Origin: Echinarachnius parma | Taxonomy: Eukaryota > Echinodermata > Echinoidea > Clypeasteroida > Echinarachniidae | Length of the DNA stretch: 64,000 nt | Direction: 5' to 3' | NCBI GenBank assembly: GCA_037951105.1 | Contig: JBAMJV010001860.1 | Location: 78,285 to 142,284, forward strand | Shown here: piece by piece, positions 34,734 through 45,249 of the stretch | How the letters are laid out: the number at the start of each line of letters is the position of its first letter | Numbering within the stretch: the first letter of the stretch is position 1 | Position numbers and translations under genes: made by a program | Notes under the pieces: model-generated | The model's database searches: none | The model's input: the letters and a program-made list of their open reading frames with translations, nothing else | Told to the model about the DNA's origin: nothing

Positions 34734-35634
34734 GATGACAGTTCGTCCCTGAAACCCTTTTCATTACTCGTGATTGTCAGAAGCATATCATAAACATGAT
34801 ATATATTTCAGATAGAAAGAGTAATTCGAATGGCTTATGTTTGTATTATTTTAATATTAATATTGTTCTTAATTCTCGTTTTAACATGCTGTATATGCGT
34901 GATTGCATTGCAATAAACGAATAAAGAGTCTGCAAAATTAAATTTCGATAGAATGATGACAATCAAATGAAATCTAAAATCTGAATCTGAAAAAAAAATA
35001 TTAAGATCGAATCCTGACTATGACTGCTACCCTGTTGCTAGCACCATCTAGAATTCCGAAGTGAAGTAGCATGAACCAAAGGTTTTCACTTCATAAAAGA
35101 TGATGCACAAGCTGCAACGTCATTAATTTTAACCTCGTTTTGGATTCGAGTCTCGGAGGATGATTCGAAGTTTATGATTGGGTTGCGTGTGAACGCGTAT
35201 ATATGTGTATCTAATCACTTAGCCGGGACCTTGGAATTCTCAGGTAAACTACCATCGGGGCTCCTCGAATTATGATGGTCACGTGACCGACACCATCACG
35301 CCTTTAACCGGTACCAATCATCGACGTATATAATACTCCCATCACGTATATTTCATGGACGTCGATAAAATGGCGGGGAGTTCTCTGGTTGAGATTTAAC
35401 ACTTTAAACATGTTAAATGTTCAACATATTGTTTATGTTTCTTATATTTATGTTACTTAATATGTACTATGTTTATTTTTAAATTGGGCTGTTTTGAATG
35501 CTAATCAGTGTGCGTTGTTTTTGTTATAGTTTGATCCCTATCACCAGACGGACAGGCGGCCTTCCATGATTTCCGTCACATTTGCACCGCCAAAATATGA
35601 CTTGTTTAACCGTATTACCAAAAACTCTTGACAC
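34734..35634. other. Non-coding stretch, nothing assigned
   Basis: No repeats or exons recognised. Confidence 0.4.
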
Positions 35635-35993
35635 GTAAAGGGATTAATAACTTGGCCACATTGTTCAAATCCACAAAACTTGATTATATATCTACTGATT
35701 CTTGCATCAGTATTACCAATGAAGCATGGCACAGGTTTTGGTTATATTTCCTTTTCGTTTAAAAGATATTTTACAATGGAAGTGTTCGGCTTGTTAACTA
35801 CTAGTATCCACTGGATAGTCATAACTGTGTACGAAGTCAGTGTAATGAGTTAAAGGGAATATCACTTTGCATTTTTGTTTATTACTCGGTCATAAAACAT
35901 AAATTTAACGTGACAATTTCACAAAATACTAATTTTCTAATTTTCAAATTCATCCCTTTCTGCACATACCAACACAGTTACTAGATCCCTTAC
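35635..35993 (-). mobile_element. MITE A copy 11, reverse orientation
   Basis: GTAAAGGGATTAATAAC left, GTTACTAGATCCCTTAC right, so the TTAA edges have decayed. The common TATCCACTGGATA hairpin is present (about 35806-35818). A short telomere-like C-strand repeat abuts the right end. Confidence 0.8.
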
Positions 35994-36589
35994 CAACCCT
36001 AACCCTAATCCCTAACCTAAGTGTAATCCTAAAATATAACTTAAACCTATAACTTTGACTAAAACAATGATAGCATCAGGATTTCCAAGAACTTGTTCTA
36101 TATCCCAATATTCTGCATGGTTCGATGTGGAAGCAAGGAAATGTTGCTAGTTCACGTGCCGCACGGACTGAAGATTAACCGATAATCGTCTCATGATGAA
36201 CCTCATCAGATTATCATAATCAACCTAAATAACAGTCATGTAAGTCATTGCCGGAGGAGGGATGATCGGGATGTATTTGGAACAAGGTGAGGAGGAAGAT
36301 GTTTTCCGAATCGCGAGTGAATTGAAATTGAGAAAATTCATAAACAGAATGATCAGCAAATTAAATGAATATACATTCTACAATTGGTTGCGCTTGTTTT
36401 TCAGTTTCATAGACTGGATTTTGGGATGTCAAGGAGTTTAGGGGTTATCAGGCTAAGAAGCGGGGGCTATAGAGATGTTAAAACACCAACATTCGGGCAA
36501 TCCTACTAAACGTGTAGTTTCATATCTATTCCTGATGTCTCTTCCAATATCGGCATGTATTTAAGTAGAAAATTAATTGTCATGTTTGC
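35994..36589. other. Non-coding stretch, nothing assigned
   Basis: Apart from the telomere-like motif at its start, no feature was found. Confidence 0.4.
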
Positions 36590-36805
36590 ACATGTGTGTG
36601 TGTGTTTGTTGGTGCTTTATGAATGTATGTGTGTATGTTTGTATGTATGTATGTTTGTTTGTTTGTGTTTATCTATGTGGGTGCGATATACACTTCCTGT
36701 GTATGTACATTTATATGCTAACGCTATAATAGTTTTTGTTTATTTTCTTTGCTTGCCTGTTTGTTTGTGTGGATGTGTATTTGTGCATTTGTTTGTGCAT
36801 GTTTA
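36590..36805 (+). repeat. Imperfect (TGTT/TGTA)n simple repeat
   Basis: TG-rich low-complexity DNA; the Cys/Val/Leu-rich frame across it is compositional. Confidence 0.7.
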
Positions 36806-36889
36806 TCACCCAAATCGAGTCAAATTCGATTCATTTCCATTTGCGAAGCAAAGCTCCCCTAAACAGGTCACGTAATTACAACCAACAAA

Positions 36890-37085
36890 ACAAGAGCCGC
36901 AGTGTGGTCGGACTGATTATGGTCCCGCTGAGTGGGGGAAATCCTAGTGTATTATTTTATCTTTTCAGAAATTAACCCATTTTGCTTTGTATTGCTGTTG
37001 TCAAATTATTGGGCTCACATGCCCCCTCCTCCCCCCTCCATCCCATGTCCCCCCCCCCCCCCCCCCCACCCCGTTGCTACACCAA
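36890..37085. repeat. Poly-C repeat fragment, hAT-like family
   Basis: 'gccgcagtgtggtcggactg' at the left, 'gggctcacatgccccctcct' then a C run (about 37049-37067) and 'gttgctacacc' at the right: a worn copy of the 25277 family. Confidence 0.45.
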
Positions 37086-37418
37086 AGCCAGCAAAGCTCC
37101 CCAAAACAGGTCAGAGTATTATAATAATCATGGAAAAGGTCTTATCAAGGTTGCAAGCTGTTTCCACCAGCCGACCGATACAATTTCGCTTTTGTTTGCA
37201 TTTCTGGATGCATTTGGACCCTAGGGTATTTCCATGAGTAACTTGACCCCTGGCTTTCAAATGTGGTCGTTCTCTCACGGTTCTACAAACGTCATGTGTT
37301 TTGTTTAATTGAATAGGTGCGGGCCACTTTGTTTTTCAACTTACAAGCGAAAAGTGTTATCTATCATTTCGTTGCCCGATATGTTTGTCCTTCTTCTGCT
37401 AAAGAAGTAATAACTAAA

Positions 37419-37641
37419 GCCCGGCGCAGACAGAGCCGACTCGACCCGATCCGACTGGTTTTCAGTCAGGCTAGAGTGTCAGTTTCGCTCAGTCGGAGCC
37501 GATCCAACATGTTGAATCGGCCTCCAATGACCTCCGACTGGCACTTGACTTGACAAACCGGAGTCCTAAGGCAGCGCATACTGAGTTAATCAGGCTGAAA
37601 ACCAGTCGGATCGGGTCGAGTCGGCTCTGTCTGCGCCGGGC
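37419..37641. mobile_element. Foldback MITE D copy 3
   Basis: GCCCGGCGCAGACAGAGCCG at the left, CGGCTCTGTCTGCGCCGGGC at the right. Long near-perfect arms, and the same inner palindromes as copy 1, to which it is close in sequence. Confidence 0.9.
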
Positions 37642-37885
37642 ATGAGACAGAGAGAGAAAACAGAGAGGGGGATGGGGAGCGATGGGGAAGAGAGGGGACA
37701 GGATGATATAATAGAGAAAGGGGGAGAGAAGAGAGGGGTGTGTACGAATAACAATATGAAACGATAAGTGCACAATAAGTGTTACTGTTCCCAATACCAA
37801 GACCGCATAATTATAATGGTTCATAAATTGGGATGGGGGGTAGGCAAAAAGGCAGCCCCTCCCCGAACCTCAATCCCCACAAGTT

Positions 37886-38014
37886 TACACTGTCTTACTC
37901 AAGCACGCACGCACGTATGCACGCAGGAACGCAAGCATGCACACACACACACACACACACATAAACAAACACGCAAACACAACCACCCACACACAAACAC
38001 GCACACACGCAAGC

Positions 38015-38094
<80 letters not shown>

Positions 38095-38115
38095 CTTCAT
38101 GCACACACACTTACA
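37886..38115. repeat. (CA)n microsatellite
   Basis: A long pure CA block at about 38010-38090 preceded by imperfect units. All Thr-His and Cys-Val frames here are artefacts. Confidence 0.9.
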
Positions 38116-38171
38116 TACATAATGCGATAGAACACGACCAATAAACCAATTTCTAATTTGTATACATTTTT

Positions 38172-38177
38172 TTTATT
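38172..38177 (-). terminator. Candidate polyadenylation signal
   Basis: AATAAA on the minus strand about 350 bp beyond the stop codon of the basic SxIP-protein gene; it is followed downstream (lower coordinates) by the CA/TG repeat, which gives a GU-rich transcript. Plausible but not unique: AT-rich DNA makes such hexamers common. Confidence 0.35.
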
Positions 38178-38529
38178 TTGATTGATATTTCAAGCGATTC
38201 CTATAATAATTTTATATCGCATACATTACAATGTTTTCAGTGAGTTCCGGGATTGTTGTGGCTTATAGGCATCCCGTCTCCAAGAAAAGGAAAACTTGGC
38301 TACTTTTCTGTTCTTTGATGACATTGTTTTACTAGATTTACTAAGCACACATTATTTATATAGAGTCCAGACATGTTCATTTGCTGACATACAATATTTT
38401 TAACGGAGTGTTTTAAAATTGTTTCCCTTTTATTGCCTAAATACCTAAGCATTCGTCCGCCCCGGAAAGAACAAGCGGAGGACAAACTTTGCTATTCTAC
38501 CCTTCCTTGCGATTCTTATTTTCCTAGAT

Positions 38530-41296
38530 TTACTTGTTTTCTTGTTCCGGTCCGACTTTATTTTTGAACCACTTCCCGCGCTTAGAACGTCTTTGTGGTA
38601 TCTCTTTCTTTACGGTGGCTCTGTTGGAGGACGGACATTGACTTCGCTCCTGTTCATTCCTTGTCCACGCACATTTGCCTGTGTCATCGGAGGTACACGC
38701 GGTGGTGCGGTCCGTATCCTTTGCTTTGCGGGAAGATAGTTTTGCATTTCCATCTTTAACCTTCGCGACTTCTGTTTTGTTTGCAGGCTGCGGTTGTGGA
38801 GCAGGTGAGAGTAATTGTGTGTTCTGATCCGAGTGCGACTTCACCCTCTTCTTTGATTTGGAGAATGTGTTTGTGTCAGTAGATGAGTTGAAGTCAACCC
38901 ACATCCATTGATTTTTCTTGGGTACTTGAGTGCCGGATTGGTTCGTTAGTTTGTCGTTCGATTGAGATTGAGTGGCTGGATTGTCAACAGACGGTTCTAG
39001 TTCTACAGAAGGTGCGAGTAGGTGTAGGTTGTGATTCTGTTTCTCCTTAGACTTCGTATTCTTTGTCTTGGAAGTAGTCTTTGGAGCATGTGATGCTCTG
39101 ATGTTGCTTGTATGTGTCTTGTTCAATAGATATCTACGAGGCGTTTGCTTCTTTTGCTGCACGATTGGTATATCAGGCTCAGAAAAGTCAAACCCAATCT
39201 TTGTCTCAGATGAAGCCTTTGAATCACACGGGCGGGTTTTGCTTAAGCGTTTTCCATTCGATGAGGTTGGTGGTCGAAGTATCCCCTTCTTATTAGCAGC
39301 TGACTTTGATTCAACAGCAGGCATGGCAGGTGAAGTCATCCACTTGTGTTTCTTGAGAATTCGGGTCCAGTATTTAGGTATCTTGTTCGCTGGACCTTCT
39401 CTCTGATGCTTTTTCGCTTTCTCTTGCACGAGGTTGTTGTCAGCAGATGGCTTGCCGGTCTCGCGAACATTGCCTGAGTCATGAGATTTCATTTCTGTTG
39501 CAGATGTCTTGATTTTATCTTGATTGGTCTGTGGGGTTTTACTCATAGTTATAATATATGGCTTGTCTTCAGAAACAGTGTCAAGTTTATGCGGATGCCC
39601 TAAATAACGTTCCACCTTCTTCCTCTCCATTATACGTTTTCGAATATATTCATCCCGTTTATACACCATCTCTTCGATCTTGTCTGGTTTCCTCATCTTG
39701 TTCTTATATTTTGAGCCATCTACCCTACGTATGAAATATATCACTTCTAGGTCGTCATCTGTGATGCCTGTGAGTTTCATGAGGGATGTTATGGTATCGG
39801 ACTTGGAGAAGACCGAGCGAAGCGGTGGAACATTGGCCTTCGCCTTTGGTTGAGGGATTCTTGACGATGTTGTTGCTGGAGTTCTGATGACTTCTTCATA
39901 CTTCTTCACCCTCGCCCTTCTGTACCTTCGGCCATTGAATCGTGGAATCTTTGATCTCGATTTGGCTACTTCTTTTGCCGGAAAATTTGCTTCCCTTGGT
40001 GTCATCTGTGTTTTGCTCTTCCGCTTTTTACACATCAGAGGTACTCGCAACTTGTTCTTCTTTTTCCGAATGTTGGTGACCCTTCTTTGGACAGTGATGG
40101 CTAGGCGCACCCTCTTAATGCTTTTCCTTATTGGTCTCGGAATCTTTGTCTTGAATTTCTGCACAAAAGATCCTGTCTTTACTGCAGTGACCACCTTCTT
40201 CATCGCCCCAAAGACAGACCTTTTCTTGTTGAATGTTGCTAGAGGTATTCTTGACTTCATCTTGTTGGCATTTACCACTGGAATCGGTACTGTTTTACCA
40301 CTTGTCATCCTCTTGACCATTTGTGGTATTTTACGCATGGGTTTTGGAATTCTCGACTTGCTGAGTGATAGGCTGGATATGCATCCTGTCTTCTCAGTAG
40401 AACTGACCATTCCCCTCTTCGATAAGCCTTCATCAGTCTCTTTCTGACGATTGATTGGGTGTGAAATCATGGTCGTGGGTTGCTTGGAGCCTCCGGCAGG
40501 TGCTACATTGGCACTGGTCTTTGATCGGATCCCTTGGCGTCTTTTACAGATGAGCTGTTGTATCCCTGGCCAGGCTTTGTCAACATCTGCTGCACCACTG
40601 GTTATCAGATTGGCCCTTTCCCTCTTTGATAAACCTTCACCAGTCGCTTTCTGACTCTTTATCTATCTGTTCTAGAATCATGGTTGAGGGTGTCTTTGAC
40701 ATCGGTGCATCGGTTGCATCGGTACTGGTCTTTGACTGGATACCTTGACGTCTTTTACAGACAAGCAATGGTTTCCCCTGCTTTGCTTTAGACTCCCGTG
40801 TTTTCCCAATCGGCTGCGGTTTCCCCTGCTTACTGAGGTTCTCAGGAGCATGTGGCTGAACTCGCTTCCCCGAGCAAAAGTCTCTATCTTTTGGTGGAAA
40901 TTGAGCCACGCACTTCTCCGAGTCACCAGTAAGATCAATTAGGTGGGACATGTTGGTCTTTGATTTCGCAGAACCTTTTGAAAGTGCTTCTTCATCATTG
41001 CTTCTCAACTTGGCATCTTGTTGTCTCTTGCAAATCGGCCGTGGGATCCTTGACCTGTTGTGGCCTTCATGAGTATGTAGCAGTGCTCTTTTCCCCGAAC
41101 ATAGCTATCTTTTGGTGGGAATCGCACCGTCCACTTCTTCCAGTCCACGGAAAGTTCCCAGAACTGCTTTGTGACGATATTCACAAGTTGTTTGATGTGA
41201 TGTCCGCTCTCGCCATCTGCTGAGACCTGTGCTGGAGCAGCGTGGATTGTGTTGTCTGCATGCTCTGGTACACTCGAGAACCATTTGTCCACAGCT
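38530..41296 (-). CDS. Main exon of a basic protein with repeated SxIP motifs
   Basis: The acceptor is TTTTTCCCCCAG|AGCTGTGG, so the exon begins at 41296. It joins exon 1 in phase (AG+A = Arg, then AVDKWFSSVP). The longest unbroken frame is 40470-38530, 646 codons, strongly Lys/Arg/Ser-rich. Counting from the internal Met at 40470, S/T-x-I-P motifs lie at 39-42 (SRIPKP), 73-76, 108-111 (TKIPRP), 173-176 and 203-206 (SRIPQP), all in basic, proline-bearing context. Another (SRIPRP) is encoded near 41045. Such motifs bind the EB1 homology domain and place proteins at growing microtubule ends (family knowledge), so a microtubule role is inferred. About residues 217-293 form a compact, charged, helix-rich part (DDDLEVIYFIRR..., KRDEYIRKRIMERKKVERYL), possibly the one folded domain. 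The C-terminus is basic (PQRRSKRGKWFKNK). Two frame changes, near 41100 and near 40660, break the exon; repeats on both sides suggest single-base indels. I do not recognise the family. Confidence 0.7.
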
Positions 41297-41865
41297 CTGG
41301 GGGAAAAAGACAGATAAAACAATATCTTCATTTAGGACGTGAGGCTATTTATTTAAAAATCATTACGCGTAACAAAGGAAAAGAAAACAAAAGTTAATAC
41401 GTAGATACATGGAATGTTGTCCATATTAATATGGACAAATTACTGTGTCGATGATATTGGATTCGTTTATATAATGAGTTACATATTTAAAAAAAACAAT
41501 GCAGTTTGACTATCATCATTGAAAGTCTCATGGGGATTTTATGAAAAATGAAATTAAAATGTATTTTAGAGTTTAGACCAAACATTCTTACAATACTTTG
41601 AAATGTGGGAACGTTTTTTAAACGATTAAAATGTAAACGTTTAGCTGAATTAGCTCATTACTTCTCTTTTGTGGTTTAATATTTGAAACATAAGAATTTT
41701 CAAATATTACATTTTGAAAGTTAGTCATGGTGCAGTATGATGTTTTTCCTATTCGCTTGTAACTAGATGAATTGTCTTTTCTTGTTATAAAAGGGGGGAA
41801 AGACGGGGCCAAACCATATTATAACATCTAAATAATAAAAAATATTAAAATAATAATAATAAATT

Positions 41866-41905
41866 GTGTTACCAACCCCCCCCCCCCCCCCCCCCCCCTC
41901 AGAGG
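41866..41905. repeat. Poly-C tract within an intron
   Basis: About 22 C bases (41877-41898) inside the single coding intron of the minus-strand gene, near ATT-rich sequence. Confidence 0.85.
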
Positions 41906-42251
41906 AAATCAAACCATTTCTGCACAAGACTATAATACAAGTTTTGATCCATACGTTCATAAAAGTAATTCTCAACAATTATTTGAACACTCCGGGTTCC
42001 ACATTGAATTGTAAGAATAAATTTGACAAATTTCCACAGATAGCTTAATTGTCATAACATATACAATGAATACGAGCTTGGAAAGTAATAAAGTGTCTAT
42101 AAACAGTTTATTCAACACTTATACAATGTATACTTATTGTATGTCCATGAAGGAACAAATCAATATAGTATATTGTTATTGTGACTAGAGTCGACAATGC
42201 CACTCTGAAAACAAACAAAAACTGAAACGAATAAAATTAAATTATGACTAC

Positions 42252-42349
42252 CTCTCGATGAGCGCGAACCCTTCGTCCGATGTCGGATCGGGAAGATGCT
42301 GGAAGTATCTGTCGAGATCGGATTCTTCTCTGATGATTGGCGACGTCAT
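42252..42349 (-). CDS. First coding exon of the basic SxIP-protein gene
   Basis: ATG at 42349 opens 32 codons beginning MTSPIIREESDLDRYFQHLP and ending in ...GFALIE plus two bases of a split Arg codon, followed by the donor GAGAG|GTAGTC. The main exon's acceptor supplies the missing base, giving GFALIERAVDKWFSS, which reads smoothly as one acidic then mixed helix-prone N-terminus with no signal peptide. A polypyrimidine tract and AG (TTTAAATAG|ACCTTC, exon edge at 42386) just upstream suggest that this exon starts in 5' UTR and that a further non-coding exon lies upstream. The intron to the main exon is 955 bp and contains a C run. The gene is antisense to, and nested within, the proposed first intron of the channel gene. 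Confidence 0.65.
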
Positions 42350-42974
42350 TGTGACAATCGGGTTGTATCCTCAGTAGGATGAAGGTCTATTTAAAAGAAA
42401 TGTTATAAAATAAGAAAAGAAAAAGACAACTATAAAATAACAGTCAAATACAAATGTTATTTTCAATACATAAATGTTTCACTCTGTACGATGTTTATAT
42501 AAGTCAATATTTTTGTCTTCTTCACTAATGGTATAATATCACATATTTTAATTATATGAATGTTGATTACCCTAGATAAACATGCCACCAAAAGAGAATA
42601 GTCCAAATTTATATTTCTGAGCTTTTAACATGTCCGTCAAAGTCTTTTGCTTATTAACTAGTTCATTGATGGTCTCAAATATATGTATTATACTAAAGCT
42701 GTGCTGTAGTCTTATATCGTTTTAGATGGAAATTCATGAAATTCATTCTACCCTGCACATGACCAAAGCAAATAATTGGTAGCCTATTTGGCCCAAATTT
42801 TGTATCACTTACCACTATGTGTACAGTTGAAATTCTGGATAATTCCCCGTACAAACGAGATTATTCTTTCTCTCCAAAAAGAAAACAATCTCCGAAGAAG
42901 CGACGATAATTCAAAGAAGCGCTATCGTTATGAATCTTCATGTGAATGAAATAATGTTTCACAAAAGAAAAGGA

Positions 42975-43090
42975 CGGTGCGTTGACCATGGAAACGAAAT
43001 TTTAACCATCAACGCGCAACTTTATTTATGACGTCATGAATGGCATTATGGACGTACTCTGAGAAAACGATCGGTGACGTCATAATGCAT
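42975..43090 (-). promoter_or_regulatory. Candidate promoter region with two CRE sites
   Basis: Two perfect TGACGTCA palindromes (43029-43036 and 43075-43082), 46 bp apart, lie about 700 bp upstream of the ATG of the minus-strand gene. TGACGTCA is the CREB/ATF consensus. Between them and the gene, GTTGACCATGGAAAC (42981-42995) is an imperfect match to the RFX X-box layout. GC content rises locally. A start site cannot be read directly; this is inference from motif clustering. Confidence 0.35.
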
Positions 43091-43149
43091 TTTAAAAACC
43101 GCGCAGAGCTGACGGAACAATGTAATAATGGCAAACGATAATTATTAAA

Positions 43150-43385
43150 TCTTTATCATGTTTATCATCGCATTTTCATTATCATAATAACCATCATTTT
43201 GATCATCGTTATAATTATCATAATCGCCGTCATCATCGTCGTCGTCAACATCCTCATCACCATCATCATCACCATCTTCATTGTCATCATCATGAACTTC
43301 ATCATTATCATCATCATCAAGTTTATCATCTTCATCGTAACTACTATCATCATCATCACCATCATCATCCTGTCAAAGTTATTAC
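43150..43385. repeat. (ATC)n trinucleotide repeat
   Basis: Long imperfect ATC/ATT/GTC array. Met- and Ile-rich frames on both strands come from it. Confidence 0.9.
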
Positions 43386-43864
43386 AATTCAAAACAAAAT
43401 TGATATTATAATTATTATAATAAAGAGGTTCAAATAATTATCAGGTGCGATGCGATTAATCTTTACATTATTATGAATTGTGCGGATCTTATTTGTATTC
43501 ATGAGATGGATTGATTTGCTTATTTGTAGAAGAGGTCTGGAACTATTTTATTGTAGTTTTATGCGAACGCAAAGAAACATAAAGAAACATAAAGATTGTA
43601 TTTTAGGACCTTTTAAAAACATCAAATAGGTCTGCAGATGTTGTCTACACTTTTCGTTGGAATCGACCATGCAGTTAGCTATGTTTGGGAATTATTTTTT
43701 TGTTCTATTTAAATATTTATCTAATGAATTTCTATTTTACCCCTTATGACCTAATTCCCACTGAATAAACTCCTCTTCATTTCGGATATGTTTTTCTATG
43801 TATATTCGAATGGTATAAGCCTTCATATTTTGGTAATAAACCATATCAGTTCATAATTCAACGC

Positions 43865-43955
43865 ACACTTACACACACACGCATAATTTATGGTAAATGA
43901 ACATTTTGTGCATGCAAACACCGTTAACATAAACACACACACACACACACACACA

Positions 43956-44026
<71 letters not shown>

Positions 44027-44030
44027 CAGG
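43865..44030. repeat. (CA)n microsatellite
   Basis: CA block (about 43931-44024) with one GA interruption. The Cys-Val frame on the minus strand is an artefact. Confidence 0.9.
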
Positions 44031-44149
44031 CATGTGTGAATATCATGGAACAAAACGTCAATGTTACCATCTCACACATAGGCACTTTCGTTTTATTCTC
44101 GGATCGATTACGAATTAAATCTTCGAAATTTCGTTAACTTTATACTCTC

Positions 44150-45100
44150 CCTTCCATCATCAGGGGCCAATTACCCTGGTAAAGGTCTTGGAGACGTTGT
44201 ATAGTCCTAACATAGGCCTATATGACAGAGTAGTGGATATAATACGTCTAAATCTGTTTAAAGGGATGCCTGTAAAGTGTCTAACTCCACGAAAATTACT
44301 TGGAGCTTCCTCATTTATCTTCTACCGTGTTGTTTAGCGTATGGTAAGAGAAGAATAAAACAAATGCCCCTTTAGTATGACGATATCTATCAGCGTTAAT
44401 GAACGGTCATAAACCTCATACACGTCATACAGTAATTCGTTGTAAAAGCTGACGCATATTTTCGCTTTTTTAACCAGGAAAGCAGTGTTCTTTTTCAATG
44501 AAACTTTCACACATCATTCGGACATATCTTACAATGATTTCGGTACAGGATTGAAGTCTCAAATGTAATTTTGGGCAATATCTGACACTTTACAGGTGCA
44601 CCTTTAATCTACGGAGGATGGAATATACAGGATTTATGCCCCAATCATTTTGTCAGAAACAAAAGGGTAAAGATAAAGAAACGCAAAGAGTGTGTATATA
44701 GTCCTAATTGATGGAAGAGTATAGTAACTCAATAGTTCTATATAGATTATCCAGTACCAGTCTTTAATATTTGTGGGACACACAGTCATATAGAAAATGC
44801 GGCACACTCAAATTATTTGACGAAAACGAAATGGTACAAAATGAAGTCTAGAAATACGAAGTGATTGACAACTCCCGCCAAACCAGGGGCCCATCACTCT
44901 GGTAAAGGTCTTGGAGACGATGAACATGTATATCAACATATGACAGAGTAGTAGATATAATTCTTCTAGATAAATAGATCTACGGACATAACGAGGGAAG
45001 GGGTAGAGGAGGCACGCTCCAATCATTTGTCAAAAACAAAAGGGTAAATATAAAGAAATACAAAAAGTGTGTAGTCCCAGTCGATGAAAAAGAGAAGGCC
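44150..45100 (+). repeat. Diverged segmental duplication, one copy interrupted by MITE F
   Basis: Copy 1 (about 44160-44257 plus 44608-44730) and copy 2 (about 44880-45090) share 'caggggcc.atcac.ctggta', 'aaggtcttggagacg.tg', 'atatgacagagtagt.gatat', 'tctacgga', 'ccaatcatttgtca.aaacaa' and 'agggtaaa.ataaagaaa'. Copy 2 lacks the 350-bp element present in copy 1. Confidence 0.75.
44258..44607. mobile_element. TTAA-flanked MITE F copy 1 (350 bp)
   Basis: TTAAAGGGATGCCTGTAAAG left, CTTTACAGGTGCACCTTTAA right: inverted termini with TTAA on both sides. The second copy at 63187-63574 shares the whole interior ('tgtctaactccacgaaaatt', 'ctaccgtgttgtttagc'). Confidence 0.85.
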
Positions 45101-45249
45101 CAAATTCCAAGTTTACACGACACGCAAAGAGTGGTTTTTACGGATAGTTAATTTAAACTCTGAAATTTACAAGAATTGTAGGATTTGCCATCTGTATTAT
45201 CATGTGATTCAAGTTTATGTGGTTTCAGATTTGTTTAAGGACGTTCCCC

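Noticed and set aside
37768..38130. Thr-His and Cys-Val repeat frames (also 43823-44053 and 51469-51990)
   Set aside because: They are translations of (CA)n microsatellites.
39887..40447. 186-codon plus-strand frame, hydrophobic and membrane-protein-like
   Set aside because: It is the antisense of the Lys/Arg-rich SxIP gene, whose codons read backwards as Leu/Phe; it has no independent support.
43165..43411. Met-rich and Ile-rich frames
   Set aside because: They come from the (ATC)n repeat.
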